From contig SCNS01000008.1 in assembly GCA_005503215.1 (NCBI GenBank), positions 1 to 64,000 of the forward strand: a stretch of 64,000 bases of DNA, given 5' to 3'. Below, piece by piece: positions 1 to 7,550 of the stretch; the stretch's first letter is position 1, and each line of letters opens with the position of its first letter. The notes beneath the pieces are model-generated. The model had not been told where the DNA came from. It did no database searches and saw only the letters and a program-made list of their open reading frames with translations. Source of the DNA: Sphingomonadaceae bacterium 3R27C6 (GTDB taxonomy: Bacteria > Pseudomonadota > Alphaproteobacteria > Sphingomonadales > Sphingomonadaceae). Both the position numbers and the translations under genes were made by a program.

Positions 1-30
1 AAAAAAGGGAGCGGCATTGCGCCACCCCCT
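1..30 (-). terminator. Rho-independent terminator after the M56 peptidase gene
   Basis: Read on the minus strand, a 9-bp GC-rich stem (two G-U wobbles) with a short GCAAT loop is followed by six T residues at positions 6-1. It lies about 60 bp past the stop of the BlaR1-like gene, where the blaI-M56 operon should end. The T-run touches the window edge, so it may be longer. Confidence 0.7.
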
Positions 31-91
31 TTCCCCGCCCCTGCCGCCGGCCCCACCGGGGAGCAAAGACCGACGGTGAAGCTGCTCGGTC

Positions 92-1744
92 CTAGTGGTC
101 CGATTTCTCGATATCCGCGATCGCCTTGTCGAGGTCGGCAGCGACCTTGGCGCGCATGTCGTCGGACAGGGTGCGCGCACGTTCCCCCTCGGCAAAAGCC
201 TCGCGCGCCTTCTTCAGCGCCGAGAGCCGCGCTGCCTTGGCTTCGGGTCCGTCGCTGCACGCGAACATCATCACGTGGCTGCGCTTGTTGCCGCTGTTTT
301 CGTCGCGGTTGACGATCGGCGCCGCCTTGCCGTCACCGCATTTGCCCAGGACCATCGCCTTGCCGTGAGTGCTCCAGGTGCCGTGCATTGGGGGGATGGG
401 CGGCATCGGGTGCATCGGGGCCATGACGGTGCGGATACGTTCCTTGCGCTTCGCCTCGAGCTTGTCGGCGATCGCCTCGGCGCGCTTGCCGGTGATGCCC
501 TGTTCCTTCAGCGTCGCGATGACATCGTCGCGCGACAGGCCGCCGGGGGAGCGGATTTCGATGCGGCGCATCTTGTCCTTGCCGTCGGCTAGTGCCTTGC
601 CTTCGCCTTCACCGTCGCGGCGGATGACGATGCGGTGGGCTTCGCGCTTCTTCTTGCCGTCGTCGGTCGCGGCGTCGTCGCTATGCTCGGTGAAGACCAT
701 CATGCCGGGCGCGTCGGGTGCCTCGGGCGGCAGCGGCGGTTCGGGCGGCGCCGGCGGCGCGGGCGGTTCGCCGATGTCGGCGGTCTGCGCCTTCGCCACG
801 ACGATCCCCGCGGGGACGAGCGTCGCCGTCGCACCGAGCACGGCGAGCGTCGCGCTGCCGATCAGCAACCGGCCGACAAGGCCGCGCTTCTTTGAAATAT
901 CCCTTTGCGTCAACATCGTCAGCCTCTCCTGCAGATTATCGTGGACCGCCATCGGCGCGGCGAGCGACAGGCGCGGCCCGACTGCGGCCTTGACGATCGC
1001 GGTCGCATAGCGCGCGGTCCGCTCGCCCCGTTCGGTGCAATCGGTCATCGTCAGCACGCGCGCGTCGCACGCGGCTTCCTGATCGAAACGAAAGGCACGG
1101 ATGGCGCGCCAGGCGAAGGGGTTGAACCATTGGGCGGCGAGCAAAACGAGCGCCGCGCTGTTCGCCCATAAATCGCCGTGGCGGTGGTGCGACAGCTCAT
1201 GGTCGATGGCGAGCGCGCGCTCTTCGGCGACATAGCGCGCGAAGAAATCGTGGGGGACGGCGACGTAGCGCTGCCACAGGCCAAAGGCGACCGGGCCGTC
1301 GACCGCATCGGACATCACCAGCCGGATATTGCCGATCGGCTCGAGCTCGACCGCATCGCCCAGCACCGCGCGGCGGAAACGCCGGTGCGACACCATTGCG
1401 GTCACGATAACGGCGATCATACCCGCCGCCCACAGCGCGAAGAAGAGCGGCACCAGCTCGGCGAGCGACCAGAGCGGTTCGGCTGCGGCGGGTGCAGCGA
1501 TGGGCAGGCCAACGGGCACCATCACCGCCATGTCGGCCGCAGGCTCGGGCATGATAACCACCGGATCGGCAAACGGCAGCGGCGGCAGCACCAGCCGCAG
1601 CGCGGGCACCGCCCACAAGGCATAGGTCAGCCGCGGGCCGAAATGGCGCGCAAAGGGTTTGCGGACGATCAGGATCAAGAGGACGAGAAGGCCCGTGGTC
1701 ACGAGCGTATCGGCCCACGCCTGGAGCAGCATCGCGGCGCTCAC
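92..1744 (-). CDS. M56 family (BlaR1-like) membrane metallopeptidase
   Basis: A 550-residue inner-membrane zinc peptidase of the BlaR1/MecR1 family. In this family, signalling leads to cleavage or release of the partner BlaI repressor. Hydrophobic helices lie near residues 5-27, 41-56, 95-118 and 288-312. The zinc motif HELSH is at 182-186, with the likely third ligand E223 in DQEAACD, so the catalytic core looks intact. The C-terminal ~240 residues are Pro/Met-rich and highly charged, and lack the penicillin-binding sensor domain (no SxxK or KTG box) of true BlaR1, so the stimulus is probably not a beta-lactam. The GTG start overlaps the blaI stop (GTGA), implying translational coupling. Confidence 0.88.
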   Translation of the reverse strand: MSAAMLLQAWADTLVTTGLLVLLILIVRKPFARHFGPRLTYALWAVPALRLVLPPLPFADPVVIMPEPAADMAVMVPVGLPIAAPAAAEPLWSLAELVPLFFALWAAGMIAVIVTAMVSHRRFRRAVLGDAVELEPIGNIRLVMSDAVDGPVAFGLWQRYVAVPHDFFARYVAEERALAIDHELSHHRHGDLWANSAALVLLAAQWFNPFAWRAIRAFRFDQEAACDARVLTMTDCTERGERTARYATAIVKAAVGPRLSLAAPMAVHDNLQERLTMLTQRDISKKRGLVGRLLIGSATLAVLGATATLVPAGIVVAKAQTADIGEPPAPPAPPEPPLPPEAPDAPGMMVFTEHSDDAATDDGKKKREAHRIVIRRDGEGEGKALADGKDKMRRIEIRSPGGLSRDDVIATLKEQGITGKRAEAIADKLEAKRKERIRTVMAPMHPMPPIPPMHGTWSTHGKAMVLGKCGDGKAAPIVNRDENSGNKRSHVMMFACSDGPEAKAARLSALKKAREAFAEGERARTLSDDMRAKVAADLDKAIADIEKSDH

Positions 1745-2109
1745 GACTTCAGCCGCTTCAAAAGGGCTTCGATCTCGGCGATGTCGGTGTCGGTCAGCGC
1801 CTCGCGGTCGGCGAGATGCGCGATCAGCGGACTGACGCGCCCGCCGAACAGCCGATCGACGAAACGCTGCGATTCCTCGCCGACGGCGTCGGCGCGTTCG
1901 ATCGCGGGGCTATAGAGATAGCGTCGGCCATCGGCTTCCGCCGTCACCGCGCCCTTCTGGACCAGCCGCGCGAGCAAGGTCTTCACCGTCGCTTGCGTCC
2001 AGCCGTTGATCTTGCCGATGCGCGAGGTCAGGTCGGCGGCGGTCTGCGGGGCTTTTTCCCACAGCGCCGACAGCACCTGCATCTCCGACTCGCTTGCTCG
2101 TTCTGCCAT
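1741..2109 (-). CDS. BlaI/MecI/CopY family transcriptional repressor
   Basis: A 122-residue winged-helix repressor. It begins MAERASESEMQVLSALW and carries the family segment on DNA-binding (GWTQATVKTLLARLVQKG) followed by the wing (RRYLYSP). The C-terminal half is the dimerisation region. The frame stays open upstream, but the start at 2109 is preceded by a strong GGGAGGGG ribosome site and matches the family N-terminus. A perfect BlaI-type operator lies 37 bp upstream, so autorepression is likely. It is the first gene of a two-gene operon with the M56 peptidase. Family members respond to beta-lactams, copper or wall stress; the ligand cannot be told here. Confidence 0.93.
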   Translation of the reverse strand: MAERASESEMQVLSALWEKAPQTAADLTSRIGKINGWTQATVKTLLARLVQKGAVTAEADGRRYLYSPAIERADAVGEESQRFVDRLFGGRVSPLIAHLADREALTDTDIAEIEALLKRLKS

Positions 2110-2145
2110 GCGGACCCCTCCCATTGGCGTCGTCGTCACCGATGC

Positions 2146-2161
2146 GACTACAGATGTAGTC
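2146..2161. promoter_or_regulatory. BlaI-type operator (perfect 7-2-7 palindrome)
   Basis: GACTACAGATGTAGTC is a perfect dyad with 7-bp arms around GA and contains the known BlaI/MecI core TACA-N2-TGTA. It overlaps a TTGACT -35-like box on the minus strand and lies 37 bp upstream of the blaI start codon, as expected for autorepression. Confidence 0.85.
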
Positions 2162-2466
2162 AAAGGGCTGAACACTTCCTGAACGAAGCTGAACATCGAA
2201 GTGTCGGGATTTTTGACAGTGCGCGACCCCGGTAAGGAATCGCTAACCAGCGTCTCGCGCCGAAATCGGCGAACGCCGCAAATTGGCACGGCAATTGTAT
2301 AGTATCCCATGTTCCCGAGTGTTCCGCTCAAATGGAGCGGTGGGGGGCATCAGTCTGGTCCCTGATGTCCCCTGCCCCCACCCGGGAAAACCCCACTTAC
2401 CCCCGATGCAGACGGGGGGCGGAGCGGCCGAAAGGCCCCGCCCCCCGGACGCTTTTCACCCGAACG
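2162..2466. other. Gene-free stretch upstream of the blaI promoter
   Basis: Part of the ~430-bp gap between blaI and the next minus-strand gene. No frame here has coding character or a ribosome site. It holds a GC hairpin at 2414-2446 (arms GGGGGGCGG and CCGCCCCCC with an inner GGCC/GGCC pair and a GAAA loop). I see no RNA gene in it. Confidence 0.5.
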
Positions 2467-2499
2467 AAAAAATGGGCGGACCGCAAAGGCGGCCCGCCC
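2467..2499 (-). terminator. Rho-independent terminator after the Gly-rich secreted protein gene
   Basis: On the minus strand a GC hairpin (arms GGGCGG.. and ..CCGCCC, 2474-2499) is followed directly by T6 (A2467-2472 on plus). It lies 39 bp past the stop of the 2538-3389 gene. Confidence 0.75.
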
Positions 2500-2505
2500 A
2501 GAATA

Positions 2506-2527
2506 TGGCCGCCGCTCACGGCGGCCA
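2506..2527. repeat. Perfect 9-bp stem-loop next to the terminator
   Basis: TGGCCGCCG-CTCA-CGGCGGCCA forms a perfect 9-bp stem with a four-base loop just past the stop of the 2538-3389 gene and before its terminator. Together with the hairpins at 2414-2446 and 2474-2499 it makes three GC stem-loops in about 115 bp. It probably protects the mRNA 3' end or aids termination. Confidence 0.6.
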
Positions 2528-2537
2528 CCCCATTCGC

Positions 2538-3389
2538 TTATTCGGCTTCCTGCTGCTCGGCCGCTTTCTTGAGCTGGCCCTTGGTCATGCCGGTGACGAG
2601 GACGTCGCCCGACCCGGCAAAGCTGGTCGCGGGCAGCGTCGCGACGCGGTCACCGACCTCGACCGTCACCGCCTGCACGACACCGCCGCCGGTCTGGCGC
2701 AATTCCTGAACATAGCCGATCACCTTGCCACGCGCGTCGGTCACAGCCATGCCGGGCTCGACCGCGAACATCCCTGCGCCATTGGCCGCGCCACTACCGG
2801 CGGCGGCGAGCTGGCCGAGGCTGCCCTGGAAGCTGCCCGCGGCCGATCCAGCACCGCTGGCGCTGCCTGAGACGTTCGACAGCGCGGCGCCGGTCCGGTC
2901 ACGGGCAGTCCCGACCGCACCGCGCGCGGTGCCGGTTGCGGTCGAAGCTACGCCCCGTGCAGTACCAACCGCGCCACGCGCGGTGTTGCCGACGAAATCG
3001 GTGCCGACCGCCTGCGCGTCGACGCTGCCGCTGCCCGAAGCATTGCCCGAACCACTGGTGTTGCCGCCGATCGTGTTGCCGAGCAGATCGCCGTTGCCGT
3101 CAACCGAGCCCTTGCCGTTTGCATCGGCGTTGCCCTTGCCCTGGACGCGGCCCGAACGACGATCGACCTGGGCGTCGCCGCGGCCTGAGCCGGTCAGATC
3201 GCCCGCGCCGCCAAGCGTACCGCCGATAGGACCGGTCGGATTGCCAAGCGTCCCGCCCAGCGTGCCGCCGAGGGTGCCGCCCAGACCGCCACCGCCGCTG
3301 CCGCCGAGCAGCTGCGCAGAGGCCGGGGCCGAAAAAGCCATGGCCGACGCGGCGAGCGCGATGGCCGAGATAAAGATACGATTTGCCAT
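2538..3389 (-). CDS. Secreted Gly/Ser/Ala-rich low-complexity protein, function unknown
   Basis: A 283-residue protein with a clear Sec signal peptide (about 1-26, ending APASAQ). Next come a GGTLGGTLGG-type repeat tract (27-62), a Gly/Asn/Ser-rich region, and an Ala/Gly segment with repeated TARGAV units (about 137-165). The only compact-looking part is the C-terminal ~75 residues (AVEPGMAVTDARGKVIGYVQ...), which resembles a small PRC-barrel-like beta fold; this is inference only. The start has an AGGAGTAGGAC ribosome site. It is a single-gene unit with its own terminator. Likely periplasmic or envelope-associated; no enzymatic motif is visible. Confidence 0.8.
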   Translation of the reverse strand: MANRIFISAIALAASAMAFSAPASAQLLGGSGGGGLGGTLGGTLGGTLGNPTGPIGGTLGGAGDLTGSGRGDAQVDRRSGRVQGKGNADANGKGSVDGNGDLLGNTIGGNTSGSGNASGSGSVDAQAVGTDFVGNTARGAVGTARGVASTATGTARGAVGTARDRTGAALSNVSGSASGAGSAAGSFQGSLGQLAAAGSGAANGAGMFAVEPGMAVTDARGKVIGYVQELRQTGGGVVQAVTVEVGDRVATLPATSFAGSGDVLVTGMTKGQLKKAAEQQEAE

Positions 3390-3482
3390 TGTCCTACTCC
3401 TGAGTTTGGGCCCGGAGGGGGTGGGCCTGGAGAGACAACGATGGCGCGTCCGATTTTCTTCCGAATGTTTTCGGAGGAGGGG

Positions 3483-4751
3483 TCAGCGGCCCCCGCAAGT
3501 CCCGCAAATCAGGCCGTGACCATAGATTTTGTCGCGTCCCTTCTTGCCGAGGTCACGCGCCTCCATGACGAGCGCCGCGACGGCTGGCCCGATGCGATCG
3601 ATCGACGGCGAAGGGTAGCGAAGCGCAAGCCGTCCGGCGACGAGCGGTGCAGCAAAGGACGTGCCGCGCAGCCGATCGCGGCTTCCCGCCCCGGTCGCCG
3701 CCAGCACCGCGTCGCCTGGCGCAGCGAAATCGACATGCAACGCGCGCCCGGCCTCGGGCAGCGCGCGCGCTTTTTGGTCGACCCCGGTCACCGCAAACAC
3801 GCCCTTGTACGAAGCCGGATAGGCGGGCGGCGCCGCGGGCCCGTCGTTGCCGACCGCCGCGACGATCAGCATGCCGCGCTGCTGCGCGCGCGAAACGGCC
3901 GTCGAAAGCAGTTTGTTGTCGGGGCCGACAAGGCTGATCGTCGTCACCGCCGCACCGCTTTGCGCGAGCCAGCCGAGCGCGCGCGCGATCGCGCTGGCGT
4001 TGCCGCCCGCCGGGTCGGTCCCATAGACATCGGCCGCGAGCAGGCGCTGGCCGGGCGCCGCGCCCTGAACCGAACCACTCCCGACAAGCAGCGAGGCCAC
4101 CGCGGTGCCATGGCGGCTCGCCGAGGGCGCGCCCTTCACAAAACCGCGCTGTTCGACCCGCCCGGCAACCGACGGATGCGCGGCGACGCCGCCGTCGATC
4201 AGGCCGAGGCTCGCCTTGCCGCCGCCCGGGGCGGCCGCGAGCACCGCACCGGGCAGCGCGCCGCCGGGCCCGCTCGCGAAATAGAGATTGTCGGCATCGA
4301 CCTCGGCGCCCGGAAGCAGCTTCGCGAGCTGTTTCCGCGCCCGGCCAAGGCTGCGCCCGTCGGGCACGCGAAAGCGGGCGATATCGAGATCGAGCCCCTC
4401 GATCCGCTCGCGGTCGATCAGCGCGAACCCCGCCTCGCCCGCCCGTGCGATCATCGCGGCATCGACCCCGCTCGCCACCAGGACGCCGCGCACCGCGGGT
4501 TCGCCGCGCTCGTCGAGCTCGATGCTGTCGCGATTGGCGCGGACCAGCGCGGTGATCCGGTCGAGCCGGACATCCAGCAAGCGTTCACCAATCCCGGTCA
4601 ACCGCCCCGCATCCACCTCGGGAAGCGATGGCAGCGTGCGCGCGGCATCGGGAAGCTGCACTTGCGGCAGCGCGACCTGCGCCGCGACGCGCGCGTCGGT
4701 CCCGCCGAGCAGGAGACAGAGCATCGCCAAAAATGTCGTCCAAAATCGCAT
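3483..4751 (-). CDS. S8 (subtilisin-like) serine protease, exported
   Basis: A 422-residue secreted subtilase. The N-terminal hydrophobic segment (5-26) is a signal peptide, and residues ~27-175 look like a propeptide or unique region. The catalytic triad is visible: D186 (LIDGG), H214 (SRHGTAVAS), S365 (RGTSFAAP), with oxyanion N302 (VGNDG). The ATG at 4751 was chosen over an upstream GTG at 4775 because GAGG sits six bases before it. The last residues hold a CGTC pair. It is divergent from an ECF sigma factor gene and shares a palindromic promoter-like dyad with it, so it is probably a regulon member or part of the signalling cascade, for example acting on envelope proteins. Confidence 0.9.
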   Translation of the reverse strand: MRFWTTFLAMLCLLLGGTDARVAAQVALPQVQLPDAARTLPSLPEVDAGRLTGIGERLLDVRLDRITALVRANRDSIELDERGEPAVRGVLVASGVDAAMIARAGEAGFALIDRERIEGLDLDIARFRVPDGRSLGRARKQLAKLLPGAEVDADNLYFASGPGGALPGAVLAAAPGGGKASLGLIDGGVAAHPSVAGRVEQRGFVKGAPSASRHGTAVASLLVGSGSVQGAAPGQRLLAADVYGTDPAGGNASAIARALGWLAQSGAAVTTISLVGPDNKLLSTAVSRAQQRGMLIVAAVGNDGPAAPPAYPASYKGVFAVTGVDQKARALPEAGRALHVDFAAPGDAVLAATGAGSRDRLRGTSFAAPLVAGRLALRYPSPSIDRIGPAVAALVMEARDLGKKGRDKIYGHGLICGTCGGR

Positions 4752-4809
4752 TGCAAGCCTCACAAGGCCCGGCACGGCGGCCGGTTCCCGAAAAAATTTA
4801 GCATGGTAC

Positions 4810-4841
4810 GGAAGAAACGATAGAAGCCACTCGTTTCTTCC
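4810..4841. promoter_or_regulatory. Palindromic ECF-type bidirectional promoter candidate
   Basis: GGAAGAAACGA - 10 nt - TCGTTTCTTCC is a perfect 11-bp inverted repeat in the divergent gap between the protease and the sigma factor. On the plus strand it reads GGAAG-N17-CGTT, close to the alphaproteobacterial ECF promoter pattern GGAAC-N16/17-CGTT. Because it is a dyad, the minus strand reads the same with the same spacing. The -10-like CGTT lies 27 bp before the sigma start, and its minus-strand copy ~65 bp before the protease start. An operator or RNA hairpin is the alternative. Confidence 0.55.
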
Positions 4842-4862
4842 TCAGATAATCGAAAGGCGACA

Positions 4863-5351
4863 ATGCGCTTCGAAGAGGAACTGGTCGAATTGCTGCCCCG
4901 TCTGCGCCGCTTTGCGCGCGGACTGGCGCGCGATGCCAGCGACGCCGACGATTTATGCCAGGCGGCGATCGAACGCGCATTGAAATCGCAGGAACAGTGG
5001 CAACAAGGAACGAGACTGGATAGCTGGATGTACCGCATCACCCGCAACCTCTGGATCGACGATCGCCGAGCGGCCGGGCGCCGCGGCATCCACACACCGA
5101 TCGACGAGGCCGTCACGCAGGTCGCCGGCGACGGCGCGGCCGAAGTCGAGGCGGGGGCGCTACGCGGCGATGTCGACGGCGCGATGGCGCGCCTGCCCGA
5201 CGAACAGCGTGAGGTCGTGATGCTCGTCCTTGTCGAAGGCTATGCGTACCGCGAGGCCGCCGACATATTGGAAGTGCCGATCGGCACCGTCACCTCGCGC
5301 CTCGCGCGCGGTCGCGAGACTTTGATGCATTTGCTGGGAGAGGCCGCATGA
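4863..5351 (+). CDS. ECF-family RNA polymerase sigma factor
   Basis: A 162-residue ECF sigma factor. Region 2 is about residues 5-70 (ARDASDADDLCQAAIERAL.., then SWMYRITRNLWIDDRR, typical of 2.3-2.4). Region 4 is about 105-158 (LPDEQREVVMLVLVEGYAYREAADIL with the helix-turn-helix VPIGTVTSRLARGR). Length is normal. AAAGG precedes the ATG. The stop overlaps the start of the anti-sigma gene by 4 bp, so the pair is coupled. The dyad at 4810-4841 matches an ECF promoter, which suggests autoregulation and co-control of the divergent protease. The inducing signal is unknown. Confidence 0.93.
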   Translation: MRFEEELVELLPRLRRFARGLARDASDADDLCQAAIERALKSQEQWQQGTRLDSWMYRITRNLWIDDRRAAGRRGIHTPIDEAVTQVAGDGAAEVEAGALRGDVDGAMARLPDEQREVVMLVLVEGYAYREAADILEVPIGTVTSRLARGRETLMHLLGEAA

Positions 5352-6049
5352 GTTTCGACCCTGCCACCGTCGCCGCCTTTGTCGACGGCGAACTCGACGA
5401 CCTGACCGCGCGCCGGATCGAGCGCGAAGCGACAAGCGACCCCGCGCTTGCCGCCGAGATCGCCCGGCACCGTGCGTTGAAAGCACAGTTGACCGCCCAT
5501 TATGCCCCCGTGATCGATGAGGCGGTTCCCGAGCGGCTCCGCGCGCTGCTCACGACGCCCGACAAGGTCGACGCCAGCCTCGCCGGACGCCGCGAGGCAA
5601 AGCGGATGCGTTTTGCGCCGGTCCACTGGGGCGCAATCGCGGCCTCGCTCGCGCTCGGGCTGGCCCTTGGGCTGAAGCCATGGATGCCGCCCGCGAGCGT
5701 CACCGAAGCCAACGGCGCGATGATCGCCGCGGGTCCGCTTGCCGAGGCGCTCGACACGCAGCTCGCCTCCAATCAATCGACGGATGCGGCGGTGCGGATC
5801 GGTCTCAGCTTCGAAGACAAGGCCGGCCGCTATTGCCGCAGTTTCGAAAGCCAGTCGCTGAACGGCATTGGCTGCCGCGACGACGGCGGCTGGCACCTTG
5901 AACGGACGATGCAGGGACAGGCGGGCACCGATTATCGCCAGGCGTCTTCGGGCGAGCTCGCGGCCGCCGCAGCGGCGATGATGACGGGCGATCCGCTCGA
6001 CGCCGCGGCCGAACGGCAGGCGCGCGACAAGGGCTGGGCGCCCCGCTGA
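5348..6049 (+). CDS. Membrane-anchored anti-sigma factor
   Basis: A 233-residue protein coupled by ATGA overlap to the ECF sigma gene. The N-terminal ~70 residues (DPATVAAFVDGELDDLTARRIE..) match the helical cytoplasmic domain of anti-sigma factors that clamp sigma regions 2 and 4. I see no HxxxCxxC zinc motif. One transmembrane helix spans about 93-110 (WGAIAASLALGLALGL). The periplasmic C-terminus (about 113-233) contains two cysteines in the segment YCRSFESQSLNGIGCRD, which could form a redox-sensing disulfide. The nearby exported S8 protease could act in this pathway, but nothing here shows it cleaves this protein. Confidence 0.82.
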   Translation: MSFDPATVAAFVDGELDDLTARRIEREATSDPALAAEIARHRALKAQLTAHYAPVIDEAVPERLRALLTTPDKVDASLAGRREAKRMRFAPVHWGAIAASLALGLALGLKPWMPPASVTEANGAMIAAGPLAEALDTQLASNQSTDAAVRIGLSFEDKAGRYCRSFESQSLNGIGCRDDGGWHLERTMQGQAGTDYRQASSGELAAAAAAMMTGDPLDAAAERQARDKGWAPR

Positions 6050-6056
6050 CGATCTT

Positions 6057-6494
6057 TCAGGTGCCGGCCGGCTCGTCGATGCCGAACAGCGCGGCGAAAT
6101 TCGCGCGCTTCGCGAGCAGATCGGCGAGGCTGTAGCCGTCGAGCACTTTCATAAACGCCGCCAGCGCCTCGGCGAGCGCGCCCGTCAGCCCGCACGCGGG
6201 CGCGATGATGCAGCTGGCGCAATCGACGAGATCGAAGCCTTCCTCGGTATGGCGCACGACCGCGCCGACGTTGATCTCGGCCGCCGGCCGCGCCAGCCGG
6301 ATCCCGCCGAAGCGCCCTCGCACGCTTTCGAGATAACCCGCGTTCACCAGGTCGTTGACGACCTTCATCAGATGATTCTGCGAAATGCCATAAGCGCGCG
6401 AAATCTCCGAGATCGGGCACAGCCGCGCGTCATCCTGCGCGCCCACATAGAGGAGCACGCGCATCGCATAATCGGTGTAGCGCGTCAGGCGCAT
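6057..6494 (-). CDS. nsrR: Rrf2-family regulator, NsrR-like nitric oxide sensor
   Basis: A 145-residue Rrf2 protein starting MRLTRYTDYAMRVLLYVG, which is the NsrR N-terminus. The helix-turn-helix is ISRAYGISQNHLMKVVNDL, followed by the wing VRGRFGGIRLARPA. Three cysteines in DCASCIIAPACGL are the probable Fe-S ligands; the first pair is spaced CX2C, shorter than the CX4C of E. coli NsrR. The frame continues upstream to 6545, but 6494 fits the family start. It is divergent from two globin genes, the classic target type, so it probably represses them until NO destroys the cluster. IscR is less likely given the NsrR-like C-terminus (FMKVLDGYSLADLL). Confidence 0.85.
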   Translation of the reverse strand: MRLTRYTDYAMRVLLYVGAQDDARLCPISEISRAYGISQNHLMKVVNDLVNAGYLESVRGRFGGIRLARPAAEINVGAVVRHTEEGFDLVDCASCIIAPACGLTGALAEALAAFMKVLDGYSLADLLAKRANFAALFGIDEPAGT

Positions 6495-6596
6495 CCTGAT
6501 CCTTCGAAAATGTCCGTCATCCAATAATATGTATTTTTGTTGCATGTTTCAAATTGCGATCATACATGCGCGTCAAATGCATGATTGGAGCGAGTC
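6495..6596. promoter_or_regulatory. AT-rich divergent promoter region, nsrR/globins
   Basis: This ~100-bp gap is far richer in A+T than its surroundings. It contains ATGTAT (6529-6534), TGCATGTTT (6541-6549), ATACAT (6562-6567) and AAATGCATGAT (6575-6585). These resemble AANATGCATTT-type NsrR half-sites, but none forms a perfect dyad. It is likely to hold both promoters and the NsrR site; the exact operator is not resolved. Confidence 0.4.
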
Positions 6597-6995
6597 GTGA
6601 AACAGGACGGTCAGATCGATGAAGCCGCGCTTGAGCGCCTGATTCCGGCCTTTTACGACCGCGTGCGCGCCGACGCCGACATCGGCCCGTTGTTCAACGC
6701 CGCCGTGCACGACTGGCCCCACCATCTCGAAAAGCTCGTCGCCTTCTGGTCGTCGGTGATGCTGACAAGCGGGCGCTACAAGGGCAACCCGGTCGCCGAG
6801 CATCTGAAGCACAGGGATGCGATCACCCCCGCGATGTTCGACCGCTGGCTCGCGATCTGGGCCGACACCACGAACGAGCTGCTGGCGCCCGCCGCCGCGA
6901 CCGCCTTGCAGGCGAAGGCCGCGCGCATCGCCGAAAGCCTCCAGCTCGCGCTTTTCTTCCGCTTGGACGACCCCGCCGGTCGCCGCGCCGCCTGA
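6597..6995 (+). CDS. Group III truncated hemoglobin
   Basis: A 132-residue globin of the TrHb3 (P) class. The B-helix tyrosine is in AFYDRVRADADIGPLFN. The segments HDWPHHLEKLVAFWSSVML and YKGNPVAEHLKHRDAI are characteristic of group III, the latter holding the likely proximal histidine. I chose GTG at 6597 because GGAG lies six bases upstream; an in-frame TTG at 6585 has no ribosome site. The next globin begins 34 bp downstream on the same strand. Expected roles are NO or peroxynitrite detoxification, or O2/NO chemistry under NsrR control. Confidence 0.88.
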   Translation: MKQDGQIDEAALERLIPAFYDRVRADADIGPLFNAAVHDWPHHLEKLVAFWSSVMLTSGRYKGNPVAEHLKHRDAITPAMFDRWLAIWADTTNELLAPAAATALQAKAARIAESLQLALFFRLDDPAGRRAA

Positions 6996-7029
6996 AACCT
7001 CCCCTCCCCCTCTGACAAAAGGATATCAT

Positions 7030-7479
7030 ATGCGTACCGCTTCCGCCCGCGCGATGGAGATCGTCAAGGCCACCGCCCCCGCCCTCGAAAAGCACGGCCT
7101 CGCGATCACCACCGCGATGTATGCCCGGCTTTTCGAGAATAAGGATATCGAGGCGATGTTCGACCGCGCCGCACAGGCGAGCGGCGAGCAGCCGAAGCGC
7201 CTCGCGGCGGCGATCCTCGCCTATGCGAAGAACATCGACAAGCTCCAGAACCTCGGAACCGCCGTGTCGCGCATGGTCGCGCGGCATATCGAAACCGGAG
7301 TGAAGCCGGAGCATTATCCCCATGTCGCCGAAGCCCTGCTGCCCGCGATCCGCGACGTGCTGGGCGCCGAGGTCGCGACCGACGAGGTGCTCGCCGCGTG
7401 GGGCGAAGCCTATTGGATGCTCGCCGACATCCTGATCGCCGCCGAGGCGCAGGCGTATGAGAATGCCGAGGCGGCTTGA
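7030..7479 (+). CDS. Single-domain globin (flavohemoglobin/Vgb-type)
   Basis: A 149-residue heme globin starting MRTASARAMEIVKATAPAL, like the globin domain of Hmp and Vitreoscilla hemoglobin. RMVARHIETGVKPEHYPHVAEAL contains the proximal histidine in the PEHYP motif, and AWGEAYWMLADILIAAEAQAY is the usual H helix. It has no FAD/NAD reductase domain, so it needs an external reductase or acts in O2/NO binding. AAGGA is positioned before the ATG. It forms an operon with the truncated hemoglobin, ended by the terminator at 7494-7530. Confidence 0.9.
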   Translation: MRTASARAMEIVKATAPALEKHGLAITTAMYARLFENKDIEAMFDRAAQASGEQPKRLAAAILAYAKNIDKLQNLGTAVSRMVARHIETGVKPEHYPHVAEALLPAIRDVLGAEVATDEVLAAWGEAYWMLADILIAAEAQAYENAEAA

Positions 7480-7493
7480 ACCTTTCGGCCAAT

Positions 7494-7530
7494 AAAAAAC
7501 CCGCCGGAGCCTGAGCACCGGCGGGTTTTT
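7494..7530. terminator. Bidirectional Rho-independent terminator
   Basis: A6 - CCCGCCGG - 10-nt loop - CCGGCGGG - T5. The perfect 8-bp GC stem is flanked by A and T runs, so it works on both strands. It sits between the convergent globin and grxD genes. Confidence 0.93.
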
Positions 7531-7550
7531 GTCGTTCGAAAGCTGCGCGC

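Noticed and set aside
2332-2540. Possible small RNA or gene in the hairpin-rich gap before the Gly-rich gene
   Set aside because: The stem-loops fit termination on the minus strand; no promoter or coding signal for a separate product.
3441-4823. 460-codon plus-strand frame opposite the S8 protease
   Set aside because: The minus strand carries a complete catalytic triad and signal peptide; the plus frame is low-complexity Arg-rich sequence.
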